Source: Acidobacteriota bacterium
GTDB lineage: Bacteria > Acidobacteriota > Terriglobia > 2-12-FULL-54-10
Direction: 5' to 3'
Assembly (NCBI GenBank): GCA_009691245.1
Contig: SHUM01000011.1
Coordinates: 1 to 64,000, forward strand
DNA length: 64,000 bases
A program made the position numbers and the translations under genes. The notes under the pieces are model-generated. The model saw nothing but the letters and a program-made list of their open reading frames with translations. It was not told the DNA's origin and made no database searches. Shown one piece after another: positions 1 through 8,241 of the stretch. The first letter of the stretch is position 1, and each line of letters starts with the position of its first letter.

Positions 1-274
1 ACTCATTTTACGATACGCCTAAAACGCTAAATACGCCCAAAACGCCGCAGCGAGGTACGCAGCGGGTACGCGGATATCTATCCGATGTAGAACCATATCC
101 CAGCGTAGAGGTTCAGCTAAGCCATGTGGATTGAACCTCGGGCTGCCTAAACCACTGTACTGTAGACATAGAGCAGATCGAGTTCCACCAGAACAGACAG
201 CACGTACAGGAACAAATGAGTAACGCAAACCGCCTTCCCCGGAATCTCCTATTACAAGGGAAAGTGCACAATTC
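1..274. other. Intergenic, no gene recognised
   Basis: I see no convincing coding frame here. Two small inverted repeats lie downstream of the cytochrome c gene that ends at 275 on the minus strand: CGGATA/TATCCG at 71-84, and an 8-bp stem GAGGTTCA/TGAACCTC at 108-115 and 132-139. Neither is followed by a clear T-tract, so terminator function is only a guess. Confidence 0.4.
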
Positions 275-787
275 TCACTTTTCGCCGGCTGCTTCCACCA
301 TGTGATCCAGACTGGGATTGCGGGTTGGTGTTTTGATTTTCGCAAGGCTCGATTGATCGACGACGGTGTCTTCTTTGACGAGACCGTTCAGATATAATAC
401 AAACGCCGTTAGAGCATAGACGTCGTTGGTGGGGAGTTTCTCAGCGCGTACGCCTATGTCCGGCACGTTGCGCGGCATCGAGCTATTGATCATGCTCCAT
501 ATCGTAGTCGCAAACGGGCGCATCGATTCCATTTTCAGCTTTGGGTACTTACCCTCAACCCCATTTGCTCCGTGACAATGGGCGCACTTCTGCGCAAAAA
601 TCTTAGCTCCATCCTTGGCTGTGCCTGTTCCCAGCGGGAGTCCTTCACCCGATGGCCCAACGTAAGTATCTCGATCTTTGATTTCCTGGGCAGTCGGAGC
701 TCTACCGACGTTATAAGTGGGCAACTGAGCGATTACGAATTGGCTACTCGATAATGTCAACACTACCCACAAAATTACACGAGACAT
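275..787 (-). CDS. Secreted monohaem cytochrome c, SoxD/SorB-like partner
   Basis: A 170-residue periplasmic c-type cytochrome. Residues 1-20 form a signal peptide ending just before QLP, and the haem motif CAHCH is at residues 68-72. M104 in the SSMPRN segment is the likely sixth haem ligand. An AGGAG ribosome site precedes the ATG. It lies 112 bp downstream of a SoxC-like molybdoprotein gene, the usual arrangement for sulfite/sulfane dehydrogenases that hand electrons from the molybdenum centre to a cytochrome. A very similar protein is encoded at 5580-6092 beside a second SoxC-like gene. That it is the electron acceptor of its neighbour is inference from position. The haem motif is directly visible. 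Confidence 0.88.
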   Translation of the reverse strand: MSRVILWVVLTLSSSQFVIAQLPTYNVGRAPTAQEIKDRDTYVGPSGEGLPLGTGTAKDGAKIFAQKCAHCHGANGVEGKYPKLKMESMRPFATTIWSMINSSMPRNVPDIGVRAEKLPTNDVYALTAFVLYLNGLVKEDTVVDQSSLAKIKTPTRNPSLDHMVEAAGEK

Positions 788-899
788 AACGACTCTCCTA
801 TGAATAGTCCGTCCGATTATTGGTCATTTCGCATCCCAGGTAAGTCAATGAGTCAAACTGTTCAGGGGCGTGCTTCAGTTTCTTTCTGTCTCACTCTGC

Positions 900-2216
900 T
901 CAATGGTTATGTTCGTCCAGACGGATCAGTGAACCGATCTCCAGAATTCCCTTGGTCGGCTCGAACCCATTCTGCACCAAGCCGTCCCCCCCAATCTTCC
1001 ACCTTTGAACCAGAGATCGATTGGCTCGTTGGGGAATTCGTTTGCACTCCTTGGCATTCACGTCGACACATTCCGGGTTCGAAAACCAATTCTTTTCCAT
1101 GGCCTCCATGGTTGGCTGTACGTTGCCAATTTCATCGGTCGCTCTGGACTGCACCACGGTTGAGCGGCCATCCCATTGCCAAGGCAGCCGGAACCTTGTG
1201 AACGCCCTGGGGAGCACCGGTGCCTGGAGTTCCGCAGTCTTCCAGGTCTTGCCGTCATCCGTTGATACTTCCACTTTTGTGATTCTTCCAGCCCCGGACC
1301 AGGCCAGGCCGCTTATCTCATACGGTCCCCTGCGGGTGAGCTTGTGCCCTCCTGATGGAAACGTAATGACGGACTTGCTGTATGTTTCATACTTGCGCCG
1401 GCGTCCCAGATCGGTCATTTCAAATGGCAGTCCCTCGCCCGGCAGGAAATCTTCCTGGGTAGTCATGTACGGCTGGTTTGTGATCTTGAGGTGATTGAGC
1501 CATTTTACATGGATTCGCCCGGTCCAGCCCGGCACGACCAGCCGCAATGGATAACCCTGCTCGAGTCGCAACGGCTCGCCGTTCTGCCCGTAAGCGACCA
1601 ATACGTCCTCCATGCACTTGGCCATCGGAATACTGATCGCGTGATTTGCGGTATCCTCGGATACCGCGATGGCCCAAGTACCTTCCTGCTTGACGCCCAC
1701 TTCCTTTAGCAGGACGGATAAGGGCACGCCGGTCCATTCCGTGCAACTACTCCGCCCGTGCGTTTCCTGCACGGTTTTCGCGGCCTTGGTCCTGTCCAGA
1801 TTGCCGTTGCCTCCGCATTCGATGAAATTAACTCGCGTAACGGAAGGCAGCAATTTGATCTCATCCAGAGTCAGCATCACCGGGCGATTAACCATTCCGT
1901 GAATGAGCAGACGGTATTTCTCCGGGTCGATGACCGGAATCGCGCCGTACTCGTGATTGACATAGAAATGGAGATCCGAAGGCGTGATGATGCCGTAGAT
2001 GTCTTGCAGCGGTGTCAGGCCGTCCGTGGCTGATCCGATGCGGTAAGATTTCACAAACGGCGAACGCTCTCCAAGGGGTCGCACGTCGGCCGGGAGTATG
2101 GCCGTCTGCTGCTTGGGGCCTTGAGTTACTGCCGGCTTCACTCCCGCTGCCGCCATGCCCAATACAGCCGCACTTCCTTGCAAGAATCTTCTTCGATCGT
2201 TCCCTTGGGGCTTCAT
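900..2216 (-). CDS. Tat-exported SoxC-like sulfite/sulfane dehydrogenase molybdopterin subunit
   Basis: A 438-residue sulfite-oxidase-family molybdoenzyme. A twin-arginine signal (RRRFLQG, residues 8-14) directs export of the folded cofactor-loaded protein. The FIECGGNGN segment holds C134, at the position of the molybdenum-coordinating cysteine of the family, followed by the HGRSSCTEWTGVPLS region typical of SoxC-type proteins. The C-terminal third is the Mo-co dimerisation domain. A strong AAGGAG precedes the ATG. It sits between a TonB receptor (46 bp upstream) and a cytochrome c gene, all on the minus strand and probably one operon. No soxB, soxXA or soxYZ is in the window, so a complete thiosulfate pathway is not implied and the true substrate is open. 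Confidence 0.87.
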   Translation of the reverse strand: MKPQGNDRRRFLQGSAAVLGMAAAGVKPAVTQGPKQQTAILPADVRPLGERSPFVKSYRIGSATDGLTPLQDIYGIITPSDLHFYVNHEYGAIPVIDPEKYRLLIHGMVNRPVMLTLDEIKLLPSVTRVNFIECGGNGNLDRTKAAKTVQETHGRSSCTEWTGVPLSVLLKEVGVKQEGTWAIAVSEDTANHAISIPMAKCMEDVLVAYGQNGEPLRLEQGYPLRLVVPGWTGRIHVKWLNHLKITNQPYMTTQEDFLPGEGLPFEMTDLGRRRKYETYSKSVITFPSGGHKLTRRGPYEISGLAWSGAGRITKVEVSTDDGKTWKTAELQAPVLPRAFTRFRLPWQWDGRSTVVQSRATDEIGNVQPTMEAMEKNWFSNPECVDVNAKECKRIPQRANRSLVQRWKIGGDGLVQNGFEPTKGILEIGSLIRLDEHNH

Positions 2217-2262
2217 GGTTACATCTCCTTCGCAGTCTCATCTGTACTTTCATCTCAGAAAA

Positions 2263-5200
2263 TCAAAACTCAAATCGCAGGCCAAACTGAATCTGGCGCG
2301 CACTGGTCACCGTGTTGCTGATAAATCCCGCCGAACCCTGCGGCACGGCCCGGCTGTTGAAAACTCTCTTCGCCGGCACGCCGAAGTTCGGCCGGTTGAG
2401 CAGGTTGAAAAACTCCGAGCGGAACTCAAGTCTGTATTTTTCTGAGAAGGAAAAAGATTTGAACAGTGAGAAATCAAAACTCACCAACCCCGGTAAGATC
2501 AGAGTATTTCGGCCCAAATTGCCGAGGAAACCCGCGGGTTGGGAAACGAAGCTCGCGGAATCAAAGTATCGATCCGGCCCTCCCAACACTGGATTAGAGT
2601 TCGCTCCCGGAGCCAAGTCCGGCCGGTCGGCGGTGATGCCATCCAGATTTCGGTCGGCCCCGTAATCAATGGCCGCCGGGAAGCCGGTATTGGTCACCAG
2701 TATTCCATTGAGCGACCAGTCATTGAACGCTACCGCTCCGGGCCCGCGCGAGAAAAGGCGCGGTAGTCCGTAGCTGAAATTGAACGTCATGTTATGGCGC
2801 ACATCGAAGTTGGAAAGCGACTTTTCCCTGGCCATGTCAAACCAATCCATGGGCCGCGATTGACTGTTTTGCGCCTGGCTGCTCTGGTCAGTGGAATGGG
2901 TATCGATTGATCTAGCATAGGTATACGCCCACTTGAAGCGGATATCGTTCATCGCGCCTGCGGCCCTGCCAACGCGCTTCTCCAATTCGACGCGTAGCCC
3001 GTTATACCAGGAGTTGGCATTGGATGTAAGCATGTTGATTTCGCCCAAGATGGGGTTGGCAGAGGACCTGCCTGCTGGCCAAAATTTCCTCCCATCGGGA
3101 AGGATATCCGCCAGCCGGAGATTGGAGGATCTCTGATTGGTTAGGTGATAACCCCGCGATCCGGTATAGGCTAGTTTCAAGGCCAGGCCGGCAAACAATT
3201 CCCGTTGCACCCCTATGTTGTAGTGGAACACCGTTGCTTTGCTGATGTTACCGTCCACGCCCCGTCCTTCGATGGTCAGACTGCCGACGTCCTGCACACC
3301 CGCGTAGGGATTTGGAAAGGGGAAATCCTCAGTAAACTGTGCCCGTGACCCGAAGGGGGGAGTGGCGGCGACGAAAAACCGGTAGGCGTTGTCAAATTGT
3401 TCAAAAAACATCCCCCCGCCTACCCGGATGACCGTCTTGCCGTCTCCTTTGGGATCCCAGGCAAGTCCCAGCCGCGGAGCCAAACCCTGGGAAACGTCAT
3501 CGGTGAGCGGCAGTCCCACCTGCGGAGTGGTTTTCATGATGATGCCACCCGGCACGATCCGGTCCACAGACCACCGAGTAGTTTTTCCGTCGACCTCCGT
3601 CAGGCGCGAAGCGATTTCAAAACGCAGACCCGCATCCACGGTGAAAGTCGGCGTTACCTTCCAGGAGTCCTCACCATAGAAAGCCCCATAAGTTTGGCGC
3701 CATCCCTTTGCAAAATCCGGGTGCGCCACCAAGCCTAGGCTGAGCATTCTTCCGGAGACTTCCGAGGTCAGCAGACCGTTAAACTCATCCGCTACGCCGG
3801 CGAGAAGATCGTCCAGGTCTCTGAAAATCATCACGCCTCGGAGATCATGCTGTTCAACAGTATTTCTCTGAATCCGCTGAATCTGCCAGCCAGCCTTTAG
3901 ACTGTGGCTTCCCACCGTATAAAGGAAACGCTCTGTGAATTGGAATGTATTGAAAACGGCTTTGTTAGCACCGTCCGAATTTCCAAATGAGGAAAGGCTG
4001 GTGTTGAACTGAAAGAGTCCAAAACCCGCACCAGGGATAAAGGAAAGCGCAGGGTCAATGTCCACAATGGGGGAGGGATTGGCAAGCGCTTCCGGGCGGT
4101 TGAATCCCAAATTTGCGACGTGCAACAACCGTGGCGAAAAGATGTGCGTCCACTCCAGGCTCGACGTGTAGCTCCGGGTATCCGCCTTAAGCGCAAACAC
4201 AGGCAATTGATTAGGATCGGTTCTGAATGCGCTGCTAGTCGTGGAACTCAGGAACAGCGAATCCTTCTCCGAGATGTTGTAATCAAATCTCCCCATGCCG
4301 AAATCCTCGCCGGTCGCCGTTGACCCGGTGCTGGCGAAGACGGCCGTCCCGTCGCCGAAATTTTGGCCTGTAGGGAGCGGCCAAATGGCTAGATATGGTG
4401 CGATCGACCGGGCCACCGCGACGCTGCGTAATCCAGCCGGGCAATTGCCCTGTTGCGCCGGAGTGCCGCGGGGCAGGCAGCCTCTACGGGAGTTTTCATC
4501 CGGCACGATTCCGGACAGCGTAACAGCTCTGCGCTCCCGAACCCCTTCATAGTTAGTGAAGATGAACATCTTGTCCCGCTTGATCGGTCCCCCCAGGGAC
4601 GCTCCGAAGTTATTGCGCTTGAATTCTGGCTTTACCCCCTTGCCGCGGGCCGTATCTTCCCACTTCGCCGCATCCAGGTTATCGTTGCGATGGAAGGCAA
4701 AAGCGCTGCCATGAATTTCATTAGTCCCGCTCTTGGTGACCGTCACCACGGCTGCGCCAGCCTTTTTGCCGTACTCCGCGCTGTAATTGTTCGAGAGAAG
4801 GCGAAATTCCCGTATCGCGTCGACGCCGAGCATCAAGCCCGAGGCCGATCCTGGTGTCTCGGCACTTCTGGACGCACCCTTGATTTCCATGCCGTCCTGG
4901 TAGAACTTGTTGGATTCCCAGCGCATGCCGGCGACCGTAAACTTTTGACCATATCCATGTCCGACACCCTGGCTGGACATGCCACTGAAGTTCGACGCAG
5001 AGGCATCCAAGGTGATCAACTGGTCGAAGCTCCGTCCGTTCAACGGTAAATTCCGCATTTCCTGTTCGCCCACCAGCGAGGACACCGTCGATCCCGTCGT
5101 CTCCACCAGGGGAGCCTCTCCGACGACCTCCACGCTTTCCGTCACGGAGCCCACTGGAAGTTCGAAATTGATGACGGCCTCTCGGCCCACAGTCAACTCC

Positions 5201-5481
5201 ACTCCTCGCCGGATGATGGATTGAAACCCTTCCACGGTGGCCGTAAGGCGGTATTGGCCAAGGCTGAGCGATGGCGCCGCATAGCGGCCCGCCGAGTCGC
5301 TCTGCACAGTCCGGGATGTCCCGGTGTCCTCGTTAAACAATATAATTGTTGTCCCCGGCACGACCGCGCCGCTGGTATCGGTGACCGTTCCCCGAATACT
5401 GCCCGTAACCCCCTGCCCATAGGCTGCCAATATCCCGGTAATCAAAATGGTTACCAAGGACCCTGCAAGTCGCTGTTTCAT
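2263..5481 (-). CDS. Oar-type TonB-dependent receptor
   Basis: A 1072-residue outer-membrane receptor. Order: signal peptide (about 1-22), carboxypeptidase-regulatory-like beta-sandwich (about 25-105, with GTVTDTSGAVVPG), plug domain (about 115-260, including NLPLNGRSFDQL), then a long beta-barrel ending in an aromatic residue (QFGLRFEF). Such proteins import large or bulky ligands with TonB energy, and the family is greatly expanded in Acidobacteriota. An AGGAGG site lies 7 bp before the ATG. It leads an operon with the SoxC-like gene and cytochrome c, so its ligand may be the compound oxidised by them. That link is inferred from gene order only. Confidence 0.93.
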   Translation of the reverse strand: MKQRLAGSLVTILITGILAAYGQGVTGSIRGTVTDTSGAVVPGTTIILFNEDTGTSRTVQSDSAGRYAAPSLSLGQYRLTATVEGFQSIIRRGVELTVGREAVINFELPVGSVTESVEVVGEAPLVETTGSTVSSLVGEQEMRNLPLNGRSFDQLITLDASASNFSGMSSQGVGHGYGQKFTVAGMRWESNKFYQDGMEIKGASRSAETPGSASGLMLGVDAIREFRLLSNNYSAEYGKKAGAAVVTVTKSGTNEIHGSAFAFHRNDNLDAAKWEDTARGKGVKPEFKRNNFGASLGGPIKRDKMFIFTNYEGVRERRAVTLSGIVPDENSRRGCLPRGTPAQQGNCPAGLRSVAVARSIAPYLAIWPLPTGQNFGDGTAVFASTGSTATGEDFGMGRFDYNISEKDSLFLSSTTSSAFRTDPNQLPVFALKADTRSYTSSLEWTHIFSPRLLHVANLGFNRPEALANPSPIVDIDPALSFIPGAGFGLFQFNTSLSSFGNSDGANKAVFNTFQFTERFLYTVGSHSLKAGWQIQRIQRNTVEQHDLRGVMIFRDLDDLLAGVADEFNGLLTSEVSGRMLSLGLVAHPDFAKGWRQTYGAFYGEDSWKVTPTFTVDAGLRFEIASRLTEVDGKTTRWSVDRIVPGGIIMKTTPQVGLPLTDDVSQGLAPRLGLAWDPKGDGKTVIRVGGGMFFEQFDNAYRFFVAATPPFGSRAQFTEDFPFPNPYAGVQDVGSLTIEGRGVDGNISKATVFHYNIGVQRELFAGLALKLAYTGSRGYHLTNQRSSNLRLADILPDGRKFWPAGRSSANPILGEINMLTSNANSWYNGLRVELEKRVGRAAGAMNDIRFKWAYTYARSIDTHSTDQSSQAQNSQSRPMDWFDMAREKSLSNFDVRHNMTFNFSYGLPRLFSRGPGAVAFNDWSLNGILVTNTGFPAAIDYGADRNLDGITADRPDLAPGANSNPVLGGPDRYFDSASFVSQPAGFLGNLGRNTLILPGLVSFDFSLFKSFSFSEKYRLEFRSEFFNLLNRPNFGVPAKRVFNSRAVPQGSAGFISNTVTSARQIQFGLRFEF

Positions 5482-5579
5482 CGGAAGACCTCCTGGTAGT
5501 GGACATTCATGTGCAACATGGTTAAAGGCTCAATCTGTCTCAATCGTCGCTGAGTTACAGATTCTCCGTTTCGGTGCAA

Positions 5580-6092
5580 TTAGCGCGGCGCCACTTTGTC
5601 GAGGTGGGGATCGCGTTTTGGCATTTTGATTTTGGGGAGGCTGCTGGCGTCCAGGACGTCCATTTCCTTGACGATGTTGTTGCGATAGAGCACGAAGGCG
5701 GTGAGCGAGTACACTTCGGCGGCGGTGAGCGATCCATCTCGGGTGCCGATGTCAGGCACTTTGCGGGGCATGGCGCTGTTGATGAAATCCCAGATGGTTG
5801 TGGCAAACGGGTAGTTCACGACGCGAGCTTTGGGTCCCGACAGGGCGGGAAACTGGCCCTCTGCTGCTCCATTGACGCCGTGGCAATGGGCGCAGCGCTT
5901 CTCAAAGATCGCCGCGCCCTCCTTCGCCGTGCCGCGCCCCGGCGGAAGTTCTTTCCCGGAAGGACCCACGGTGATGTCCTGGGCGCGAATCTCGTCCGCG
6001 CTGGGAGTCCTGCCGAGATTGAAGGTCGGCAACTGCGCGAGGCCCTCGCTTGCAGCCATTAATGTGATCACCAACAATCCTAGCCAACGCAT
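5580..6092 (-). CDS. Secreted monohaem cytochrome c, paralogue of the 275-787 protein
   Basis: A 170-residue cytochrome with signal peptide 1-20 (ending LAQ), haem motif CAHCH at residues 67-71 and probable axial M108 in SAMPRK. It matches the cytochrome at 275-787 along its full length (QLPTFNLGRTPSADEI against QLPTYNVGRAPTAQEI near the N-terminus). The gene lies 75 bp downstream of the second SoxC-like gene with a short repeat between them. Probably the electron acceptor of that molybdoprotein. The pair therefore represents a second copy of the same redox module. Confidence 0.87.
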   Translation of the reverse strand: MRWLGLLVITLMAASEGLAQLPTFNLGRTPSADEIRAQDITVGPSGKELPPGRGTAKEGAAIFEKRCAHCHGVNGAAEGQFPALSGPKARVVNYPFATTIWDFINSAMPRKVPDIGTRDGSLTAAEVYSLTAFVLYRNNIVKEMDVLDASSLPKIKMPKRDPHLDKVAPR

Positions 6093-6119
6093 GGCAACAT
6101 TCTCCTCTCCTGCTGCTGT

Positions 6120-6150
6120 ATCAGAGCCCCGACCGCTAGGGAGGGGGCAC
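6120..6150. repeat. Dispersed GC-rich intergenic repeat copy
   Basis: TCAGAGCCCCGACCGCTAGG followed by a run of G, lying between the SoxC-like and cytochrome c genes. It belongs to the same family as copies at 36743, 44200, 45061, 47191 and 56154, which share a core of the form CAGAGCCGCGNCCGNNAGGG. Function unknown. The closest copy, at 45061-45092, forms a perfect 10-bp hairpin. Confidence 0.5.
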
Positions 6151-6167
6151 GGCGTTCGACTAAATGC

Positions 6168-7550
6168 CTAGTGCTCGTGGGTATCGTTGACCAGAAACGC
6201 GGCCAGTTTGTCCGCCATAGCGGGCATCGGATTCGTAACATTTCCGTCCCGGTTCACCCGCCAGCTCTGAATAATAGATCGCTGCGCCCTTACCGGCAGG
6301 CGAGAGCAGAGCTCGTCGCCCAACAAATTGCGGCAAGTCGCGGACGTATCCGCGCCCCAGATAGCCACTTGTTCCGGCGAGGTAGGGTTGGGAGTTCCGC
6401 CCACCTGCTCGGGCGTGGGCTGCACGTTGCCGCGCTCATCGGTGCTGCGGGACTTTAGGATGGCCTCCCCGCCGTCCCATTTCCATCCAAGGGTGAACCG
6501 GGTGAAGGCGCGCGAAAGCACGGGAGCCTGCAACTCGGCTTCCTTCCAACTTCTGCCATCATCGGCGGAAACCTCCACTTTGCGGATGGCGCCGCCGCCG
6601 GACCAAGCCAAGCCGGAGATCTGATACATGCCCGGTTTGGCCAGCCGTTGACCGCCGGAAGGATAGGTAATCACGGATTTGGTGAACGACTCATGATGGA
6701 AGCCGAAGGCTTTGGCGCCCGCGAAGGAATAGGCACCCATGCCCAGCGGGGCCTGCTCCATATACGCGAAACTCTCCTGGCGATTCATGTAAGGCTCGTC
6801 CACCACCTTGATGCGGTTCAGCCATTTCACGTTGATCCTGCCGCTCCAGCCGGGCAGGATGAGGCGCAAGGGGTAGCCATTTTCAATGCGCATGGCCTGT
6901 CCATTCTGGGCATAGGCAACGATCGCGTCATCCATGGCCTTACTCATTGGAAAGCTGTGTCCATGCCGGCCCGGGTCGTCCGCGACGCCAATCAACCACT
7001 CGGCGCCTGCTTTCACTCCGACTTCCTTCAGCAACAGCGACAAGGGCACTCCGGTCCACTCGGCGCAACTGCTCCGCCCGTGAATGTCCTGGACGGTTAC
7101 CGCATCTTTGTCAAACTGCGATCCACTGTTGCCGTTGCACTCGACGAAGCAGATGCGGCTCACCGATGGCAGCAGCTTGATATCATCCATGGTCAGTTCC
7201 ACGGGACGGTCCACCATGCCATGGATCAGCAGGCGATGCTGGCGGGGGTCGATATCCGGCGTAGCGCCGTTTTCATGGTTCACAATAAAATGGAGTTCGG
7301 AAGGCGTGATGATGCCATGCAGGTCCTGATGCGGCGTTAAAGCATTGGAAATGGACCCTCCGAATCCCCTGCGAACAGTCTTGCTCTCGAAACGGGAGAC
7401 CTCGCCCAGCGGGCGGATCCCCGCATCATGGATCAGTCTGGAACCCGCCTCCTGACCGCTCGCTGTCGGTATCCCTCCCGCGGCCAAGCCACCAACCAGA
7501 GCGGCTCCGCTTTTCAGGAATCCTCTTCGGCCATATTTTCCCTTGTTCAT
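6168..7550 (-). CDS. Tat-exported SoxC-like molybdopterin oxidoreductase, second copy
   Basis: A 460-residue paralogue of the protein at 900-2216. The twin-arginine motif RRGFLKS is at residues 8-14 and the probable Mo-ligand C138 lies in CFVECNGNSG. HGRSSCAEWTGVPLS follows as in the first copy. A GGAGGG site sits 5 bp before the ATG. It is about 20 residues longer than copy one and differs in the loop after the active-site cysteine, which may mean a different substrate. Upstream, where copy one has a full TonB receptor, only a receptor tail remains (7591-7650). Predicted to pass electrons to the cytochrome at 5580-6092. Confidence 0.87.
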   Translation of the reverse strand: MNKGKYGRRGFLKSGAALVGGLAAGGIPTASGQEAGSRLIHDAGIRPLGEVSRFESKTVRRGFGGSISNALTPHQDLHGIITPSELHFIVNHENGATPDIDPRQHRLLIHGMVDRPVELTMDDIKLLPSVSRICFVECNGNSGSQFDKDAVTVQDIHGRSSCAEWTGVPLSLLLKEVGVKAGAEWLIGVADDPGRHGHSFPMSKAMDDAIVAYAQNGQAMRIENGYPLRLILPGWSGRINVKWLNRIKVVDEPYMNRQESFAYMEQAPLGMGAYSFAGAKAFGFHHESFTKSVITYPSGGQRLAKPGMYQISGLAWSGGGAIRKVEVSADDGRSWKEAELQAPVLSRAFTRFTLGWKWDGGEAILKSRSTDERGNVQPTPEQVGGTPNPTSPEQVAIWGADTSATCRNLLGDELCSRLPVRAQRSIIQSWRVNRDGNVTNPMPAMADKLAAFLVNDTHEH

Positions 7551-7590
7551 GCTTCCCTCCTAGCCAATCCATGTGATCAGAACTCGCATT

Positions 7591-7650
7591 TCAAAACTCG
7601 ATACGCAATGAAAGCTGAAACTGCCACGCGGTCTGGCGACTTCGCCAATC
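7591..7650 (-). pseudogene. Remnant of a TonB receptor C-terminus
   Basis: Reading the minus strand to the stop at 7591-7593 gives SRQTAWQFQLSLRIEF and stop, which matches receptor C-termini in this window (for example SARQIQFGLRFEF of the 2263-5481 receptor). The frame loses similarity within about 20 codons upstream. It sits exactly where a full receptor gene sits in the other SoxC module, 40 bp before the SoxC start. The best reading is that the receptor gene was deleted except for its last codons. Confidence 0.65.
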
Positions 7651-7680
7651 AGCAGGCTGAAATCAGGACAGCGGCCTGGG

Positions 7681-7773
7681 CTACAGCCAGCTCAATAGAA
7701 TCCTGGTGAATTTATGTTTGACGTAACGCCGGAGCAGTTCTCGGCTGAACGGGTAAGGTTGGCTGACTTTCAC
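7681..7773 (-). CDS. Short ORF with a strong ribosome site, unknown
   Basis: A 30-codon frame (GTG start, TAG stop) preceded by AGGAGGACACC, among the best Shine-Dalgarno sequences in the window. The peptide is basic (KVSQPYPFSRELLRRYVKHK at its start) and I do not recognise it. It lies just upstream of the receptor remnant, so it may be the leftover start of a lost gene, or a leader peptide for the downstream SoxC/cytochrome genes. Translation is not established. Confidence 0.3.
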   Translation of the reverse strand: MKVSQPYPFSRELLRRYVKHKFTRILLSWL

Positions 7774-8241
7774 GGTGTCCTCCTGCTAAAGGGGAACGAA
7801 CTTATCATTTCTGCCATTGCTTTTAGCAGATGGCTCGGAATTTGTCAACTGACTAGTTGGGTGGGTAGTGGATCACTTTAAAATTTCGCAGACATTCAGC
7901 CAGACATGCAGGATAACAACGTTATTTCACGGTTAGGAAATCTCAAACTGAGCCACTACCGTTGTGACCTGCACTGTTTTTAACTACCCGAAAAACAAGG
8001 CGCTGCATGGAAGGCGATGAATCCTGCGGAGCGGGTCGGAAACTTGTGGAAAGCCGCAGCTACAATTTAGCTACAATGCGATGGCGGTAGTCTGTCTCCA
8101 TCCAGGAAAATGCATTCCCAAAATCAATTTTTTGTGGATTCTGTTTCCCGAGGCGACAATGGACGGTGCGATCCCGACATTTATCCAAGCTCGAAATGGC
8201 GAACTCCAATTCCAGATGTAATTTTTGGCAGGCAGACGGTC
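7774..8241. other. Intergenic region, no gene seen
   Basis: About 470 bases of lower GC between the second Sox-like module and the amidohydrolase gene. I see no plausible coding frame with a ribosome site. It probably contains the minus-strand promoter for the module at 5580-7773, but no clear -35/-10 pair could be assigned. Confidence 0.4.

Noticed and set aside
900-7550. Complete Sox thiosulfate oxidation cluster
   Set aside because: Only SoxC-like and cytochrome genes are present; soxXA, soxYZ and soxB are absent from the window.
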